Positions 38,286-47,041 are shown, numbered from the stretch's first letter. The stretch is 53,033 nucleotides of DNA from Clostridia bacterium (GCA_017484085.1 JAFUTW010000008.1:1-53033); one strand, 5' to 3'. Notes: generated by a model from the letters alone, not told the origin. Translations and numbers: made by a program.

Positions 38286-39704
38286 ATGGAAAAACGGCTG
38301 TGGACGGATGCCGCGTGGACAGGGGGAATGACCCTCCTGCTGTTTGCGGCGCTTTGGCTGGGACCGGCGGGCTCCCTGGGGCATCTTTCGGGACCGGGGG
38401 ACAAGGCGGGGATCTGCCTGTACCTGTGCGCAGTGTATGCGCTCACGGTGGCCTTTTTTGCCCGCCGGCAGCGGCCGGACCGAAAGACGCTGTGCCTTGC
38501 CGGGGTCGTGCTGGGCCTGTCCGTGCTTGCGCGCGCCGCGATGCTGGATTTCGCCTCAGCCGATTACGACAGCTTCCTCTGCAAGTGGGTGCAGTACTTC
38601 AGGGAGACGGGCGTCCGGGCGCTGGCGGAGAACGTGGGGGATTACAACCTGCTTTACCAGTATGCGCTGCTTCTCATCTCCAGGCTGCCGGTCTACGATC
38701 TGTACGCCATCAAGCTGCTCTCCGTCGCCTTCGATTACGCGCTGGCGCTGGTGATGATGCTCGCCGCTGAAAGCGCGGCGGGCAAGCGGGCGGCGCTGCC
38801 GGTGCTGCTCATCGTGCCGCTGCTGCCGACCGTCCTGCTGGACGGCTCGTGCTGGGGGCAATGCGACACGGTGTATGCGTTTGCGGTGATCCTCTCCCTG
38901 TATGAGCTGCAGGAAGGGAGACCGTGGCGCAGCGCCGCCGCGCTGGCCTTTGCCTTCGCCTTCAAGCTGCAGACCATCTTCTTTTTCCCGGTGGTGCTCA
39001 TGGGGCTTCTGGACGGGCGCTTCAAACCGAAGCACGCGCTGGCCTTCTTTGCCGCCTACCTCATCACGATGATCCCGGCGCTGTTGGCGGGGAGGGGCTT
39101 TGCGGATGCGCTCTCCGTCTACGCCGGGCAGTCGATGGGCCAGTATTATCACCGGCTGACCTACAACGCGCCGAACCTCTACGTCTTCTTCCCGATGCTG
39201 GAGTTTGCCTCCAGTCAGGAATACACGTGGATGCGGTTCATCCGCGGCATTGAATGGGACGGGACAAACGCCTACCTGACGGAGGACCTCTTCCCGACGC
39301 TGCAGCAGGCTGCGCTCATCGCGGCTGCGCTGCTTACGCTGGCCGCCGTTGCCTACTGGCTCGTGCACAGAAAGGAGCTTCGGCCCGGGATGACGCTCAA
39401 TCTTGCGCTGTTCTTCGCTATTTTCCTGCCGTTTGTGCTGCCCAAGATCCACGACCGGTATTTCTTCCTGGCGGATATGCTGTCCCTGCTGTACGCGGCG
39501 GAGCGGGAGGACAGACGCTTTATGCCGGTGCTGGTCATCGGCGCTTCTCTCGGCAGCTATATGACCTTCCTGACGCGCCAGCGGCCGGTGGATGAGCGTG
39601 TACTGGCGCTCATGATGCTGTGCGCGCTTGTCATCACGGCGCGCGATCTCCTGCAGGGGATGCGGGAAAACCGCAGCCTGCGGGCGGAAGGAGGCACAGT
39701 ATGA
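38286..39704 (+). CDS. GT-C type membrane glycosyltransferase-like protein (1)
   Basis: A 472-residue polytopic membrane protein with about eleven helices. The first outside loop has SADYDSFLCKW, an acidic motif like the D-x-D/E-x-D of GT-C glycosyltransferases that use polyprenyl-phosphate sugars; later GSCWGQCDTVYAF, the KLQTIFFFPV segment and LPKIHDRYFFLADML match the mannosyltransferase-like (GT39/DUF2029-type) proteins. GGAGG is 4 nt before the ATG. It is directly followed, with an ATGA overlap, by a second related protein; both probably glycosylate a lipid or surface protein. Confidence 0.82.
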   Translation: MEKRLWTDAAWTGGMTLLLFAALWLGPAGSLGHLSGPGDKAGICLYLCAVYALTVAFFARRQRPDRKTLCLAGVVLGLSVLARAAMLDFASADYDSFLCKWVQYFRETGVRALAENVGDYNLLYQYALLLISRLPVYDLYAIKLLSVAFDYALALVMMLAAESAAGKRAALPVLLIVPLLPTVLLDGSCWGQCDTVYAFAVILSLYELQEGRPWRSAAALAFAFAFKLQTIFFFPVVLMGLLDGRFKPKHALAFFAAYLITMIPALLAGRGFADALSVYAGQSMGQYYHRLTYNAPNLYVFFPMLEFASSQEYTWMRFIRGIEWDGTNAYLTEDLFPTLQQAALIAAALLTLAAVAYWLVHRKELRPGMTLNLALFFAIFLPFVLPKIHDRYFFLADMLSLLYAAEREDRRFMPVLVIGASLGSYMTFLTRQRPVDERVLALMMLCALVITARDLLQGMRENRSLRAEGGTV

Positions 39705-41149
39705 TGCAGATGGGAAAGAGGCTTGCCGCAAAGCTGACGGCGCATACGCGCGCGGTCGGCATCGCCTTTGCCGTACTGGTTTCAGCGCTTACGTTTCTTT
39801 GGAATGTCACTTCCGGCCCGCTCGGCAATCTTAACGATATCGGCGGGTGGGACAACCGTCTGATCTTCCTTGCGGAGAGCGCTGCCGCGCAGCTTCTCCT
39901 GCTAGGGATCGCCGCGTGGTGCTTCAAAGGCCCGTGCGCAAGGCTGCTGCTGCGCCAGGGGCTGCTTGCGGCTGCTTTTGTCATCGGCCTTTTTGCCATC
40001 AACCAGAAGACCTTCGCCTATCAGCAGCAGATCCAGCCGATCGTGCGCGCGATGGACGCCGGCGGGCTGGGTGCCGCGGCGGTAAATAAAAGCGGCTGCT
40101 CCGCGGCGCTGCTGACGCTGATTTTTGCGCTGACCCGCGGCCCCGTGTACGACATGTACCCGGTCAAGCTGTTTTCCATTTTCTGCTTTGAGGCGCTGTG
40201 CCTCCTCACCGTAAAGGAGGCGGAACGGAAGGGAATGAACGGCGCGCGCGCGGATGCGCTGCTGCTGCTGACCCTGATCCTGCCGCAGGGCTTCCTCAGC
40301 GCCGCCTGTGCGGCACAGATGGAGGTGGCTGCGGTCCTGCTGCTCGCTCTAGCGCTGACGACGGAGCGCAAGGACTGGCGGAGCGCCGTCTGCATGGGAG
40401 CGGCCTGCGCGCTGTCCGGCGTCTGCCTGCTGTTTCTGCCGTGGGCAATTGTGCGCAGGGAACGGGCCGGACGGGAACCGTTCGGGATGAATGCGCACAA
40501 AAAGGCGCGTCTTTATGCGCTCATTGCGGTGGGCGTCATGCTGCTGTGCCAGATGCCCGCGGCGCTGGCCGGTATGGGCCCGGCGGAAGCGCTGGGGAGC
40601 CCCTTTGCCGCGCTGCTGGGCGCGCCGGTTTACGCTTCCGGCTCGCCGAACCTGACGGCGCTCTTCCCGCGCTCCGCTATGGAGGAGATGCCGGAGTTCT
40701 TCCTGCTGCGCCGCGTGCCGCAGCTGGATCCCGAAATGCTGGCCTCTCCCTTCTATACGCAGGAGCACTTCCTCGCGCTGATGCGCGGACTGGCGCTGGC
40801 AGGGCTGGCCGTTTACGCGGGCGGATCAGCCTGGGCAGGGAAGAAAACAGAGGGCCTGCGCCTGTGGCTGGCTGTCGCCGTGCTTGCACTGTGGTCGGCG
40901 CCGGGCAGCACGATGGCGCTGTGGCTTTCCGTGGACTGCCTGTGCCTCCTGGCAGCGCTGTCGGAGCCGGAGCTGCGGCTTCCGGCGTGCATCCTGCTGT
41001 TTGCGACCGCGGCCGGATGCTGCTATCCGGTGACGGAGGAGATCCTGGTGAGGCCGGCGCTGACCTCCGGCCTCGTGCTGCTTGCGGAGATGAGCCTGCT
41101 GGGCCTGATCCCGGCTCCCCGCAGTCAGCACGCGCACCTTCCGCTGTGA
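39701..41149 (+). CDS. GT-C type membrane glycosyltransferase-like protein (2)
   Basis: A 482-residue polytopic membrane protein with about eleven helices and an overall plan similar to the preceding protein: an early acidic loop after the first helix (GNLNDIGGWDNRLIF), a middle loop with KLFSIFCFEALCL, and SPNLTALFPR, parallel to the APNLYVFFPM of the first protein. This suggests an old duplication. The acidic catalytic motif is less clear, so it may be a partner subunit. ATG at 39701 overlaps the previous stop (ATGA) with GGAGG 7 nt upstream; the frame is open further back but only as shadow of the first gene. Confidence 0.75.
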   Translation: MMQMGKRLAAKLTAHTRAVGIAFAVLVSALTFLWNVTSGPLGNLNDIGGWDNRLIFLAESAAAQLLLLGIAAWCFKGPCARLLLRQGLLAAAFVIGLFAINQKTFAYQQQIQPIVRAMDAGGLGAAAVNKSGCSAALLTLIFALTRGPVYDMYPVKLFSIFCFEALCLLTVKEAERKGMNGARADALLLLTLILPQGFLSAACAAQMEVAAVLLLALALTTERKDWRSAVCMGAACALSGVCLLFLPWAIVRRERAGREPFGMNAHKKARLYALIAVGVMLLCQMPAALAGMGPAEALGSPFAALLGAPVYASGSPNLTALFPRSAMEEMPEFFLLRRVPQLDPEMLASPFYTQEHFLALMRGLALAGLAVYAGGSAWAGKKTEGLRLWLAVAVLALWSAPGSTMALWLSVDCLCLLAALSEPELRLPACILLFATAAGCCYPVTEEILVRPALTSGLVLLAEMSLLGLIPAPRSQHAHLPL

Positions 41150-41166
41150 CGGATGGAGGGAGAACC

Positions 41167-41598
41167 ATGACAGGGGAAACGGAAGCCCGGACGGGCCGGC
41201 TGCGCGTCATAACGCGTTTCACGCCGCCTGAAGGCGGGTCTTATGAAGAAAAACATGCAGGCAATTGCAGCCTGCTGAAACCGGCGGCGGACGAAATCCG
41301 TCTCTGCTGGAAGGAAACCAGGGAAGGGCAGCGGGACGATATCGAGCTGCATCTTAAGAGCGGCAGGGCCGAAATGGTGCGGCGGGGCGAAACCTGCGGG
41401 CATCTTCGCTTTGCCGCCGGAGAGAGGCTGGAAGGCGAATACATGACGCCTTACGGCGCGCTGGACATGGCGGTGAGGACGCGCAGCCTGCTCTTCACAG
41501 CAGCGGAAGACAGGGGAGAAGTGCTGCTGGATTATGACCTGTATGTAAACGGCGCGCTGTCCAACAGAGCGAGGATGGAACTGCAGTGGCGGCTCTGA
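41167..41598 (+). CDS. DUF1934 family (YwiB-like) calycin-type protein
   Basis: A 143-residue cytosolic protein with an all-beta pattern: GRLRVITRFTP, IRLCWKET, GRAEMVRRGE, GEYMTPYGALDMAVRTRSL and VLLDYDLYVNGALSNRARMEL. The TPYG...D...T block and the late L-Y-x-G/N-... NRARMEL are typical of DUF1934/YwiB, a lipocalin-like barrel of unknown ligand. GGAGGG is 6 nt before the ATG. It follows the second GT-C gene by 17 nt and overlaps the next gene by 13 nt. Confidence 0.88.
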   Translation: MTGETEARTGRLRVITRFTPPEGGSYEEKHAGNCSLLKPAADEIRLCWKETREGQRDDIELHLKSGRAEMVRRGETCGHLRFAAGERLEGEYMTPYGALDMAVRTRSLLFTAAEDRGEVLLDYDLYVNGALSNRARMELQWRL

Positions 41599-42134
41599 GT
41601 GCGTCGGCTCTCCGGGACGAAGTGAGGGGGCTGCTGCGATCCGCGGCGCTGCAGGGATTTGTGCGCATTGCCGCACCAGGCGGCGCGCTGCTGGTGACGG
41701 ACGCACTGCGCCGGGCGTCCGGAGGAGAGGCCGATGAAGCGCAGCGGCTTCTTGCAAAGGCGGCTCTGGAGTGCCGGGTGAACGGAGGCCTGCTGTGGAT
41801 CTCACCCACGCAGGAGCGGATGCTTGAAATCGCGAAGGCGGCGGAGCAGACGGTTTCGGATAAGCTCCTACTCCCGGACGGCCGGATGACGGCTGAACTG
41901 TCCTATGCCATCCGGCTGCTGCGCTGCCCAAGGACGGAGAGGTGGAGCCGGCACGGAGAGCAGCTGTTCCTGGAGGCGCTGCGCCTTCCGGACTTCACAG
42001 GCGGGGGATGGCCTGAAACGGAGCGCCTGAGGCCGGAGGCTGCGGTGATGCTGCGCGGGCACGACCGCAGTGCCATGCATGAGACGGGTGCCCTGCTGCT
42101 CTCGAGGATGACACCGGCTCAAGCCCGGAAATGA
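41586..42134 (+). CDS. Hypothetical protein, soluble
   Basis: I do not recognise a family. It is 182 residues from a GTG at 41586 that overlaps the end of the DUF1934 gene. It is rich in Ala, Leu and Arg, largely helical in pattern, with no signal peptide or membrane segment; recognisable pieces are GFVRIAAPGGALLVTDALRRA and GGLLWISPTQERML, which look like a winged-helix or repeat-like part. It is 30 nt upstream of an HD-domain gene and translationally coupled to its predecessor. A regulatory or adaptor role is possible but unproven. Confidence 0.65.
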   Translation: MAALSASALRDEVRGLLRSAALQGFVRIAAPGGALLVTDALRRASGGEADEAQRLLAKAALECRVNGGLLWISPTQERMLEIAKAAEQTVSDKLLLPDGRMTAELSYAIRLLRCPRTERWSRHGEQLFLEALRLPDFTGGGWPETERLRPEAAVMLRGHDRSAMHETGALLLSRMTPAQARK

Positions 42135-42164
42135 CGGCGTGAGGCCTGCAAAGAGAGGACGGTC

Positions 42165-43154
42165 ATGATCCCTTACGGACTGAACGAGGCCGGCCTGCCG
42201 GAAACAGTGCGGCGGCTGGGCCATACGCCGCCGATGCTGCGCCTTAGGCAGGTGGGCATGAACTGCGGCTGCGAATACACGGATTTTCCGCGCTTTAGGG
42301 CGCTGGCGCCTTACTCGCGCTACGAGCACAGCATCGGCGTGGCCGCCCTGATCTGGCGGTATACGGGGAGCCTGCGGGAGACGGTTGCCGGTCTGTTTCA
42401 TGACGTGGCGACGCCGGTCTTTGCGCACACCGTGGACTTTCTGAACGGGGACTATCTCGTGCAGGAATCCACGGAGGGACCGACGGAGCGCATCATCAGG
42501 GGTTCTGCGGAAATCCTGTCACTGCTGGAGAAAACAGGCCTTTCCGTCGACGAGGTGAAGGACTATCACCGGTACCCTGTTGCGGACAACGACTCGCCGC
42601 GTCTCTCCTGCGACAGGCTGGAGTACACGCTGGGCAATCTCTGCAACTTCGGCTTCCGCAGGCCGGAGGAGATCCGGCCCTACTGGGAGGATCTTACCGT
42701 TGTGAAGGCGGAGGACGGCCTGCCGGAGCTGGCTTTTTTAAACAGGGAAACGGCCCTGGCGTTTGCGACGGACGCGCTGAAGTGCTCGCGCATCTACATT
42801 TCACCGGAAGACCGCTACGCGATGCAGCGCCTTTCGGAAGTGCTTTCCCTGGCAATCAAAAAGGGTGTGCTGACGGAAGCGATGCTTCTGCTGACGGAAC
42901 CGGAGGTCATCGCAAGGTTGGAGGCGGATGAAGAAACGGCGGCAGCTTGGGCTGCCTACCGCAGGCTGAAGCACATGCTGCCCGCGCCTGAGGCGGCCGA
43001 CCATCCCGGCCGCAGACGTATCCCCGCCAAACGGCGCTATATCGATCCGCTGGTGCGGGGAGAGGGAAGGCTTTCGGAGATCGACGAAGGCTTTTGCAGG
43101 GAGAAGGAGCGGTTTCTGGCCACCGATCTGGATACGCCGGTCTGCGGCGAGTAA
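42165..43154 (+). CDS. HD domain metal-dependent phosphohydrolase
   Basis: A 329-residue cytosolic HD protein. The motif H...HD...D is seen in YSRYEHSIGVAALIWR, GLFHDVATPVFAHTVD, with the HD pair around residue 78-79; the conserved order matches dNTPase- and SpoT-like HD hydrolases with the R-Y-E-H-S start typical of dGTP triphosphohydrolase-like proteins (SAMHD1 relatives). Substrate is a nucleotide or cyclic nucleotide, not determinable here. It ends the SpoIID-GT-C row. The frame is backed by GAGAGG upstream. Confidence 0.9.
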   Translation: MIPYGLNEAGLPETVRRLGHTPPMLRLRQVGMNCGCEYTDFPRFRALAPYSRYEHSIGVAALIWRYTGSLRETVAGLFHDVATPVFAHTVDFLNGDYLVQESTEGPTERIIRGSAEILSLLEKTGLSVDEVKDYHRYPVADNDSPRLSCDRLEYTLGNLCNFGFRRPEEIRPYWEDLTVVKAEDGLPELAFLNRETALAFATDALKCSRIYISPEDRYAMQRLSEVLSLAIKKGVLTEAMLLLTEPEVIARLEADEETAAAWAAYRRLKHMLPAPEAADHPGRRRIPAKRRYIDPLVRGEGRLSEIDEGFCREKERFLATDLDTPVCGE

Positions 43155-43162
43155 AAGGGCAT

Positions 43163-43192
43163 AAAAAAGGCCCCTGCCTTGCGGCAGGGGCC
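43163..43192 (-). terminator. Terminator of the 5'-nucleotidase gene
   Basis: A 10-bp stem GGCCCCTGCC/GGCAGGGGCC with a TTGC-type loop; the minus strand continues with six T residues. Confidence 0.9.
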
Positions 43193-43207
43193 GTATCATG
43201 TGGAAAA

Positions 43208-44908
43208 TCAGGCGGCGGGAGCCTCAGCGGCTTCCTCGGTCACCTCGCTGCGGATCTGGGTTTCACGGCCCGCAGGCTCGCCGTACTGCTCGGCAGTGAT
43301 ATCGCCGCCCAGCACTTCGGTGATGTAGGCCATCACGGCTTCATCCATCGGGATGCCCGTGTCAAACGTCGTACCGGCTGCGTACGCGCGGCCGAAGACG
43401 TTATAGGTATCGCCGCCGACGGCGCAGAAGTTGTTGGTCACGACGGCGTACACCTCTTCAGGATTGAACGGCTTGCCGTTGATGCTCTCGATGGTGACGC
43501 GCTGGATGGACTTGGGTCCATAGTAGGTGGTGTCCTTGCCGTTCAGCTGGTAAAGGTCACCCTGGTCGAAAGCCTTGGTGGTATCCAGCGTCCAGACGAT
43601 GCCGGATGTCTGCGGGTAACCGCCGATGGCTTCGGGGGTGGAGAAGGTGGAAGCTTCCAGCGCCTCAAGGAGTTCTGCACCTGTCACATAGACGACTGCG
43701 ACGGTGTTGCCGAAGGGCAGCACGGTGTTGATATCCTTCATGGTGATGTCGCCGGGCTGGATCGTGGCACGGATGCCGCCGCCGTTGGTGATGCCGACGA
43801 TCTCATGCGGCTCATCCTGCTCGGTGCCGCCTTCCTTCACGACGTACCAGACCATAGCGTCGGTGATGAGGTCGCCCAGGTTGGTCTCTTCGGTGCGGTT
43901 GCCCGGGTCTCTCTCGCCGTTGAGCAGCACTTCGGTCTTGGCAAAGACGGTACCGTATTTGGCATCCACTTCGTCGATGTAGGCCTGCGCCTTTGCGGCG
44001 ACCGCCTCATCCATGGCCAGGCCTTCCGTGCTGAGGAGGAAGTTGTTCTCGATGGTCTTCGTCTCATTATCGATGACGATGACGCCGATGTTGGCGAACT
44101 TCGTGCCGGTGGACTGGATGGGCTCGCCGTGCTCGCCGGCGGTCATCACGGTGTGGCTGTGGCCGTCGATGAGGAAGTCGATGCCGGAGACGTGCTCCAG
44201 CAGATCGATGGAGCGGTAGCCATTGGCCTTGGACTCCTCATCCACGCCAAGGTGAACCAGGCCGATGATGAGATCGGCTTCTTCCGCCTTCAGCGCGTCG
44301 ACGGCTTTCTGGGCGCTGGCGTAGAAGTCGCCGAACGTGGCAAAGTTGATTTCGGTGATGAGACCGGGGTTTACCTTTGTCGCGGTTTCAGGCGTCTCCA
44401 TGCCGAAGAAGCCGATCTTGAGGCCGCTTTCGGTTTCCATCAGCACAGCAGGGTCGAGGATAGCTTCGCCGGATTCGTTCAGGACGACGTCGGCGCAGAT
44501 GACGGTAAACTCAGCGTCGGCCAGGTTTTCCATCAGCTGCGCATAACCGAAGTCAAATTCGTGGTTGCCGAGGGTGACGACGTCATAGCCGGCAGCGTTC
44601 ATCATATCCACGGCGCTGGCACCCTTGTAGGAGCTGACGTAGGGCGTGCCCTGGCTGAAGTCGCCGGCATCAACAACGATGACCTCGGCCCCTTGTGCTT
44701 CGAGGTTTTGCCGCAGTTCAGACATATAGGCATAGCCAGTCAGCGCGCCGTGCACATCGTTGCTGTGCAGGATAACGGTCTTTCCTGCAAAGCTGGTCGG
44801 GATGGCGACCGCCTCGGCAGCGTAGTCGTCGGCGGTGTAATCCGCCAGGGCCTGGCTCAGGCTCAGCGCGAAAAGCGCGGCCAGGAGCACTGCGAGAATC
44901 CTTTTCAT
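43208..44908 (-). CDS. Secreted 5'-nucleotidase / UDP-sugar hydrolase family protein
   Basis: A 566-residue exported enzyme (signal peptide ending ALA-DY). The N-terminal metallophosphatase domain has ILHSNDVHG, VVDAGDFSQG, VTLGNHEFDFG, GLVHLG and DGHSHT; the C-terminal 5'-nucleotidase domain has NLGDLITDAM, NGGGIRA, LPFGNTVAVV and the aromatic clamp area YQLNGKDTTYY. It hydrolyses extracellular nucleotides or UDP-sugars for scavenging. The mature protein ends in an Ala/Glu-rich tail (EAAEAPAA) with no LPXTG anchor. It has GAGGAA upstream and its own promoter and terminator. Confidence 0.93.
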   Translation of the reverse strand: MKRILAVLLAALFALSLSQALADYTADDYAAEAVAIPTSFAGKTVILHSNDVHGALTGYAYMSELRQNLEAQGAEVIVVDAGDFSQGTPYVSSYKGASAVDMMNAAGYDVVTLGNHEFDFGYAQLMENLADAEFTVICADVVLNESGEAILDPAVLMETESGLKIGFFGMETPETATKVNPGLITEINFATFGDFYASAQKAVDALKAEEADLIIGLVHLGVDEESKANGYRSIDLLEHVSGIDFLIDGHSHTVMTAGEHGEPIQSTGTKFANIGVIVIDNETKTIENNFLLSTEGLAMDEAVAAKAQAYIDEVDAKYGTVFAKTEVLLNGERDPGNRTEETNLGDLITDAMVWYVVKEGGTEQDEPHEIVGITNGGGIRATIQPGDITMKDINTVLPFGNTVAVVYVTGAELLEALEASTFSTPEAIGGYPQTSGIVWTLDTTKAFDQGDLYQLNGKDTTYYGPKSIQRVTIESINGKPFNPEEVYAVVTNNFCAVGGDTYNVFGRAYAAGTTFDTGIPMDEAVMAYITEVLGGDITAEQYGEPAGRETQIRSEVTEEAAEAPAA

Positions 44909-44962
44909 CTTGACATTCCTCCAGTCTCGTCGCTAGGTTGAAACAATAGTGGAACCACCCCA

Positions 44963-44971
44963 ATTATAGCA
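44963..44971 (-). promoter_or_regulatory. 5'-nucleotidase promoter (extended -10)
   Basis: Minus strand TGC-TATAAT 54 nt before the gene; the -35 is poor. Confidence 0.6.
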
Positions 44972-45048
44972 TAATCATCCGTGTAAAAGGAAGACTTTTC
45001 TGGGATCAGGGACGGATATGGATCCCGGGAGACCATTTTTTGAGGAAT

Positions 45049-45074
45049 AAAAAGGCCGCGGCAAAACCGCGGCC
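45049..45074 (-). terminator. Terminator after the alcohol-dehydrogenase remnant
   Basis: An 8-bp GC stem GGCCGCGG/CCGCGGCC, loop CAAAA-like, then TTTTT on the minus strand. Confidence 0.85.
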
Positions 45075-45091
45075 CTGAGGGAAAACGGGGA

Positions 45092-45682
45092 TTACATCAG
45101 CTTGCGGAACATCTCCTCGAACTGGGCGAGGGAAGCGGGACGGGGATTGCCGGGTGCGCAGGCGTCGGCTGCGGCGGATTCGCACAGGAAGGGGAGATCC
45201 GCTTCCTTCAGCTTGTCCAGCTTGACCGGGATGCCCACGTCGACAGACAGCTGGCGCGCCGCGTCCACGGCGGCCTTGCGCAGATTGGCGCCGATGAGGC
45301 GGATGGCCTCCAGGTTGAGGCAGTCGGAAAGCTCCCACGCGGCTGCGGTGGTGTAGCCTTCGATGGCGTGCGTCAGCGTGTCCATACCGGTCGAGGCGGT
45401 AAGGCCCTTGGGCATGGAGGACATCATATCCGGGTCGACGATGGCGATGTCCGGGATGTCGATGGGATCCACGCAGACGAATTTGCGCTTTTTCTCGACA
45501 TCCGTGATGACGTAGTTGATGGTGGACTCGGCGCCTGTTCCGCCCGTCGTGGGCACGGCAATGGTAAAGACCGTGCGCCGGTGCGTCGGTGCGACGCCCT
45601 CCAGAGAACGGATGTCCGCAAACTCCGGGTTGTTGACGACGATGCCGATGCCCTTGCCAGTGTCCATGGAGGAGCCGCCGAA
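45092..45682 (-). pseudogene. Degraded FucO-type iron-containing alcohol dehydrogenase
   Basis: The frame reads as a lactaldehyde-reductase-like Fe-ADH but only in pieces. It begins in the NAD motif (FGGSSMDTGKGIG; the intact family has GGGSxxDxxK at about residue 95), with a stop codon five codons before. It then follows E. coli FucO closely (NNPEFADIRSLEG, IPTTGGTGAES, GMDTLTHAIEG) but jumps from EAIRLIGANLRK directly to AAVDAARQLSVDVGIP. About 95-100 residues are missing there, including the segment with two of the metal-binding histidines. So both the N-terminal domain and the metal site are lost although the frame is open. The first ATG is at 45667. It lies behind the SPFH-RHH genes. Confidence 0.85.
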
Positions 45683-45714
45683 CTTTCTCTGAATTCACCG
45701 CAACGGTAACCGCT

Positions 45715-45918
45715 TCAGTGGATGTCCAGCTCGGGGGGCATATCGATCTCTTCACCCACATACTTGCCGTTTTTCTTGCGCTGCCTGACGCATTCGCTGA
45801 GCAGGTATTCGATCTGCCCATTGACGGAGCGGAAGTCATCCTCTGCCCAGGCGGCGATGGCTGCGTAAAGCTTTGGAGAGAGGCGCAGGGGGACCTGCTT
45901 CTTCTGCTTGTCGTCCAT
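45715..45918 (-). CDS. Arc/RHH-like small DNA-binding protein
   Basis: A 67-residue protein with a ribbon-helix-helix pattern: [43 protein letters not shown] (beta strand then two helices, the second with the S-V-N-x-x-I-E-x-L-L consensus of Arc/MetJ proteins). It starts 3 nt after the SPFH stop with no ribosome site of its own, so it is translated by coupling. Such Arc-like proteins commonly follow SPFH genes in Clostridia. It may autoregulate the operon through the 12-bp-arm dyad at 46936-46964. Confidence 0.88.
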   Translation of the reverse strand: MDDKQKKQVPLRLSPKLYAAIAAWAEDDFRSVNGQIEYLLSECVRQRKKNGKYVGEEIDMPPELDIH

Positions 45919-45921
45919 GGC

Positions 45922-46920
45922 TCAGTACAGGCTGCCGGAATTGACAACCGGCTGGGCGTCGTGGTTGCCGCAGAGCACGACGAGCAGATTGGAGACCATG
46001 GCGGCCTTCCGTTCTTCATCCAGCGTGACGACCTGGTTTTCGGAAAGCCGCTCCAGGGCCATCTCCACCATGCCGACCGCACCGTCCACGATCATCTTCC
46101 GCGCGTCGATGATGGCGGAAGCCTGTTGGCGCTGTAGCATGACCGCCGCGATCTCCGGCGCGTATGCGAGGTAGGTGATGCGCGCCTCGATGATCTCGAT
46201 GCCCGCCTGGCTGACGCGGTCCTGGATCTCGCTGCGGATCCGGGAGGCGACGACCTCGCTGGAGCCGCGCAGGCTGCCGTCGTCCGCGACGCCGTCGCCC
46301 GTGGTGTCAACGTTGGGCGCTATATCGTAGGGGTAGAGACGGACGATGTTGCGCAGGGCGGTGTCGCACTGCAGCGAAAGGAATTCCTTGTAGTTATCGA
46401 CGTCGAAGACGGCCTTGGCGGTATCGACGATGCGCCAGGTTACCGCGATGCCGATCTCAACCGGATTGCCGAGACAGTCGTTGATCTTCTGCCGGTTGTT
46501 GTTGAGCGTCATCACCTTGAGGGAGATCTTTTTGCTCAGCACGGGCAGGCTGACGGAGGTGCCCTTTGAGGAGGCGGAGAGGGAAGGCAGCGTCTTCACA
46601 TCCCCGCTCTGGTTCAGCTGCGTGGCGGCGGCGGGATTGACCGCGACACAGAAGGGGTTCACGGCATAGAAGCCTTCGCCCTTCAGCGTGCCGATATACC
46701 GGCCGAAAAGGGTGAGGACGAGCGCCTCCTGCGGGCCGAGCACCTTGAGCCCGAGCAGGGGGATCCAGGCGAGGCACAGCACTATGACGCAGAGAATGAA
46801 CAACGCAGGTGAAAAAGCGATGCCCGCAAGACAGCCGAAGATGGCGGCGACATAGACGAACAAAACGCCGATGAGCACGGCAAGCCCGTTTTTTCTGCCG
46901 GTCAGCACAGTTTCTTTCAT
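45922..46920 (-). CDS. SPFH domain (stomatin/prohibitin-like) membrane protein
   Basis: A 332-residue membrane-anchored protein with two close N-terminal hydrophobic segments (about 14-34 and 37-57) and a C-terminal SPFH domain: [29 protein letters not shown], then a charged helical tail with [30 protein letters not shown], the usual coiled region. SPFH proteins form membrane microdomain scaffolds and regulate proteases or envelope stress. The ATG has a perfect AAAGGAG 9 nt upstream. It is the promoter-proximal gene of SPFH-RHH. Confidence 0.92.
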   Translation of the reverse strand: MKETVLTGRKNGLAVLIGVLFVYVAAIFGCLAGIAFSPALFILCVIVLCLAWIPLLGLKVLGPQEALVLTLFGRYIGTLKGEGFYAVNPFCVAVNPAAATQLNQSGDVKTLPSLSASSKGTSVSLPVLSKKISLKVMTLNNNRQKINDCLGNPVEIGIAVTWRIVDTAKAVFDVDNYKEFLSLQCDTALRNIVRLYPYDIAPNVDTTGDGVADDGSLRGSSEVVASRIRSEIQDRVSQAGIEIIEARITYLAYAPEIAAVMLQRQQASAIIDARKMIVDGAVGMVEMALERLSENQVVTLDEERKAAMVSNLLVVLCGNHDAQPVVNSGSLY

Positions 46921-46935
46921 AATGATATCTCCTTT

Positions 46936-46964
46936 CAGTTTGATATCTTTTTGATATCAAACTG
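46936..46964. promoter_or_regulatory. Perfect 12-bp-arm dyad CAGTTTGATATC-N5-GATATCAAACTG
   Basis: It begins directly after the -10 box of the SPFH promoter and covers the start of transcription. A third GATATC copy is at 46924-46929. It is a strong operator candidate; the RHH protein of the same operon is the natural binder. Confidence 0.75.
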
Positions 46965-46993
46965 AGTTTAATACGGGAAAGCGGATTTGTCAA
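46965..46993 (-). promoter_or_regulatory. SPFH-RHH promoter
   Basis: Minus strand TTGACA, 17-nt spacer, TAAACT; the dyad operator follows at once. Confidence 0.85.
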
Positions 46994-47032
46994 TACTGCC
47001 GCCAAACATTTTATGCAAAGCGCTTCGCACTA

Positions 47033-47041
47033 TGTTATAAT
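47033..47041 (+). promoter_or_regulatory. recO operon promoter (extended -10)
   Basis: TGT-TATAAT about 28 nt before recO, with a poor -35; divergent from the SPFH promoter. Confidence 0.6.

Noticed and set aside
36557-38446. 629-codon minus-strand frame opposite the SpoIID gene
   Set aside because: Arg/His/Gln-rich shadow frame without ribosome site; the SpoIID motifs are on the other strand.
40198-41166. Plus-strand frame upstream of the DUF1934 start
   Set aside because: It is the +1 shadow of the second GT-C gene; only the part from ATG 41167 has a ribosome site and a family fold.
43094-44941. 615-codon plus-strand frame opposite the 5'-nucleotidase
   Set aside because: Antisense shadow of a gene with a signal peptide, metal motifs, promoter and terminator.
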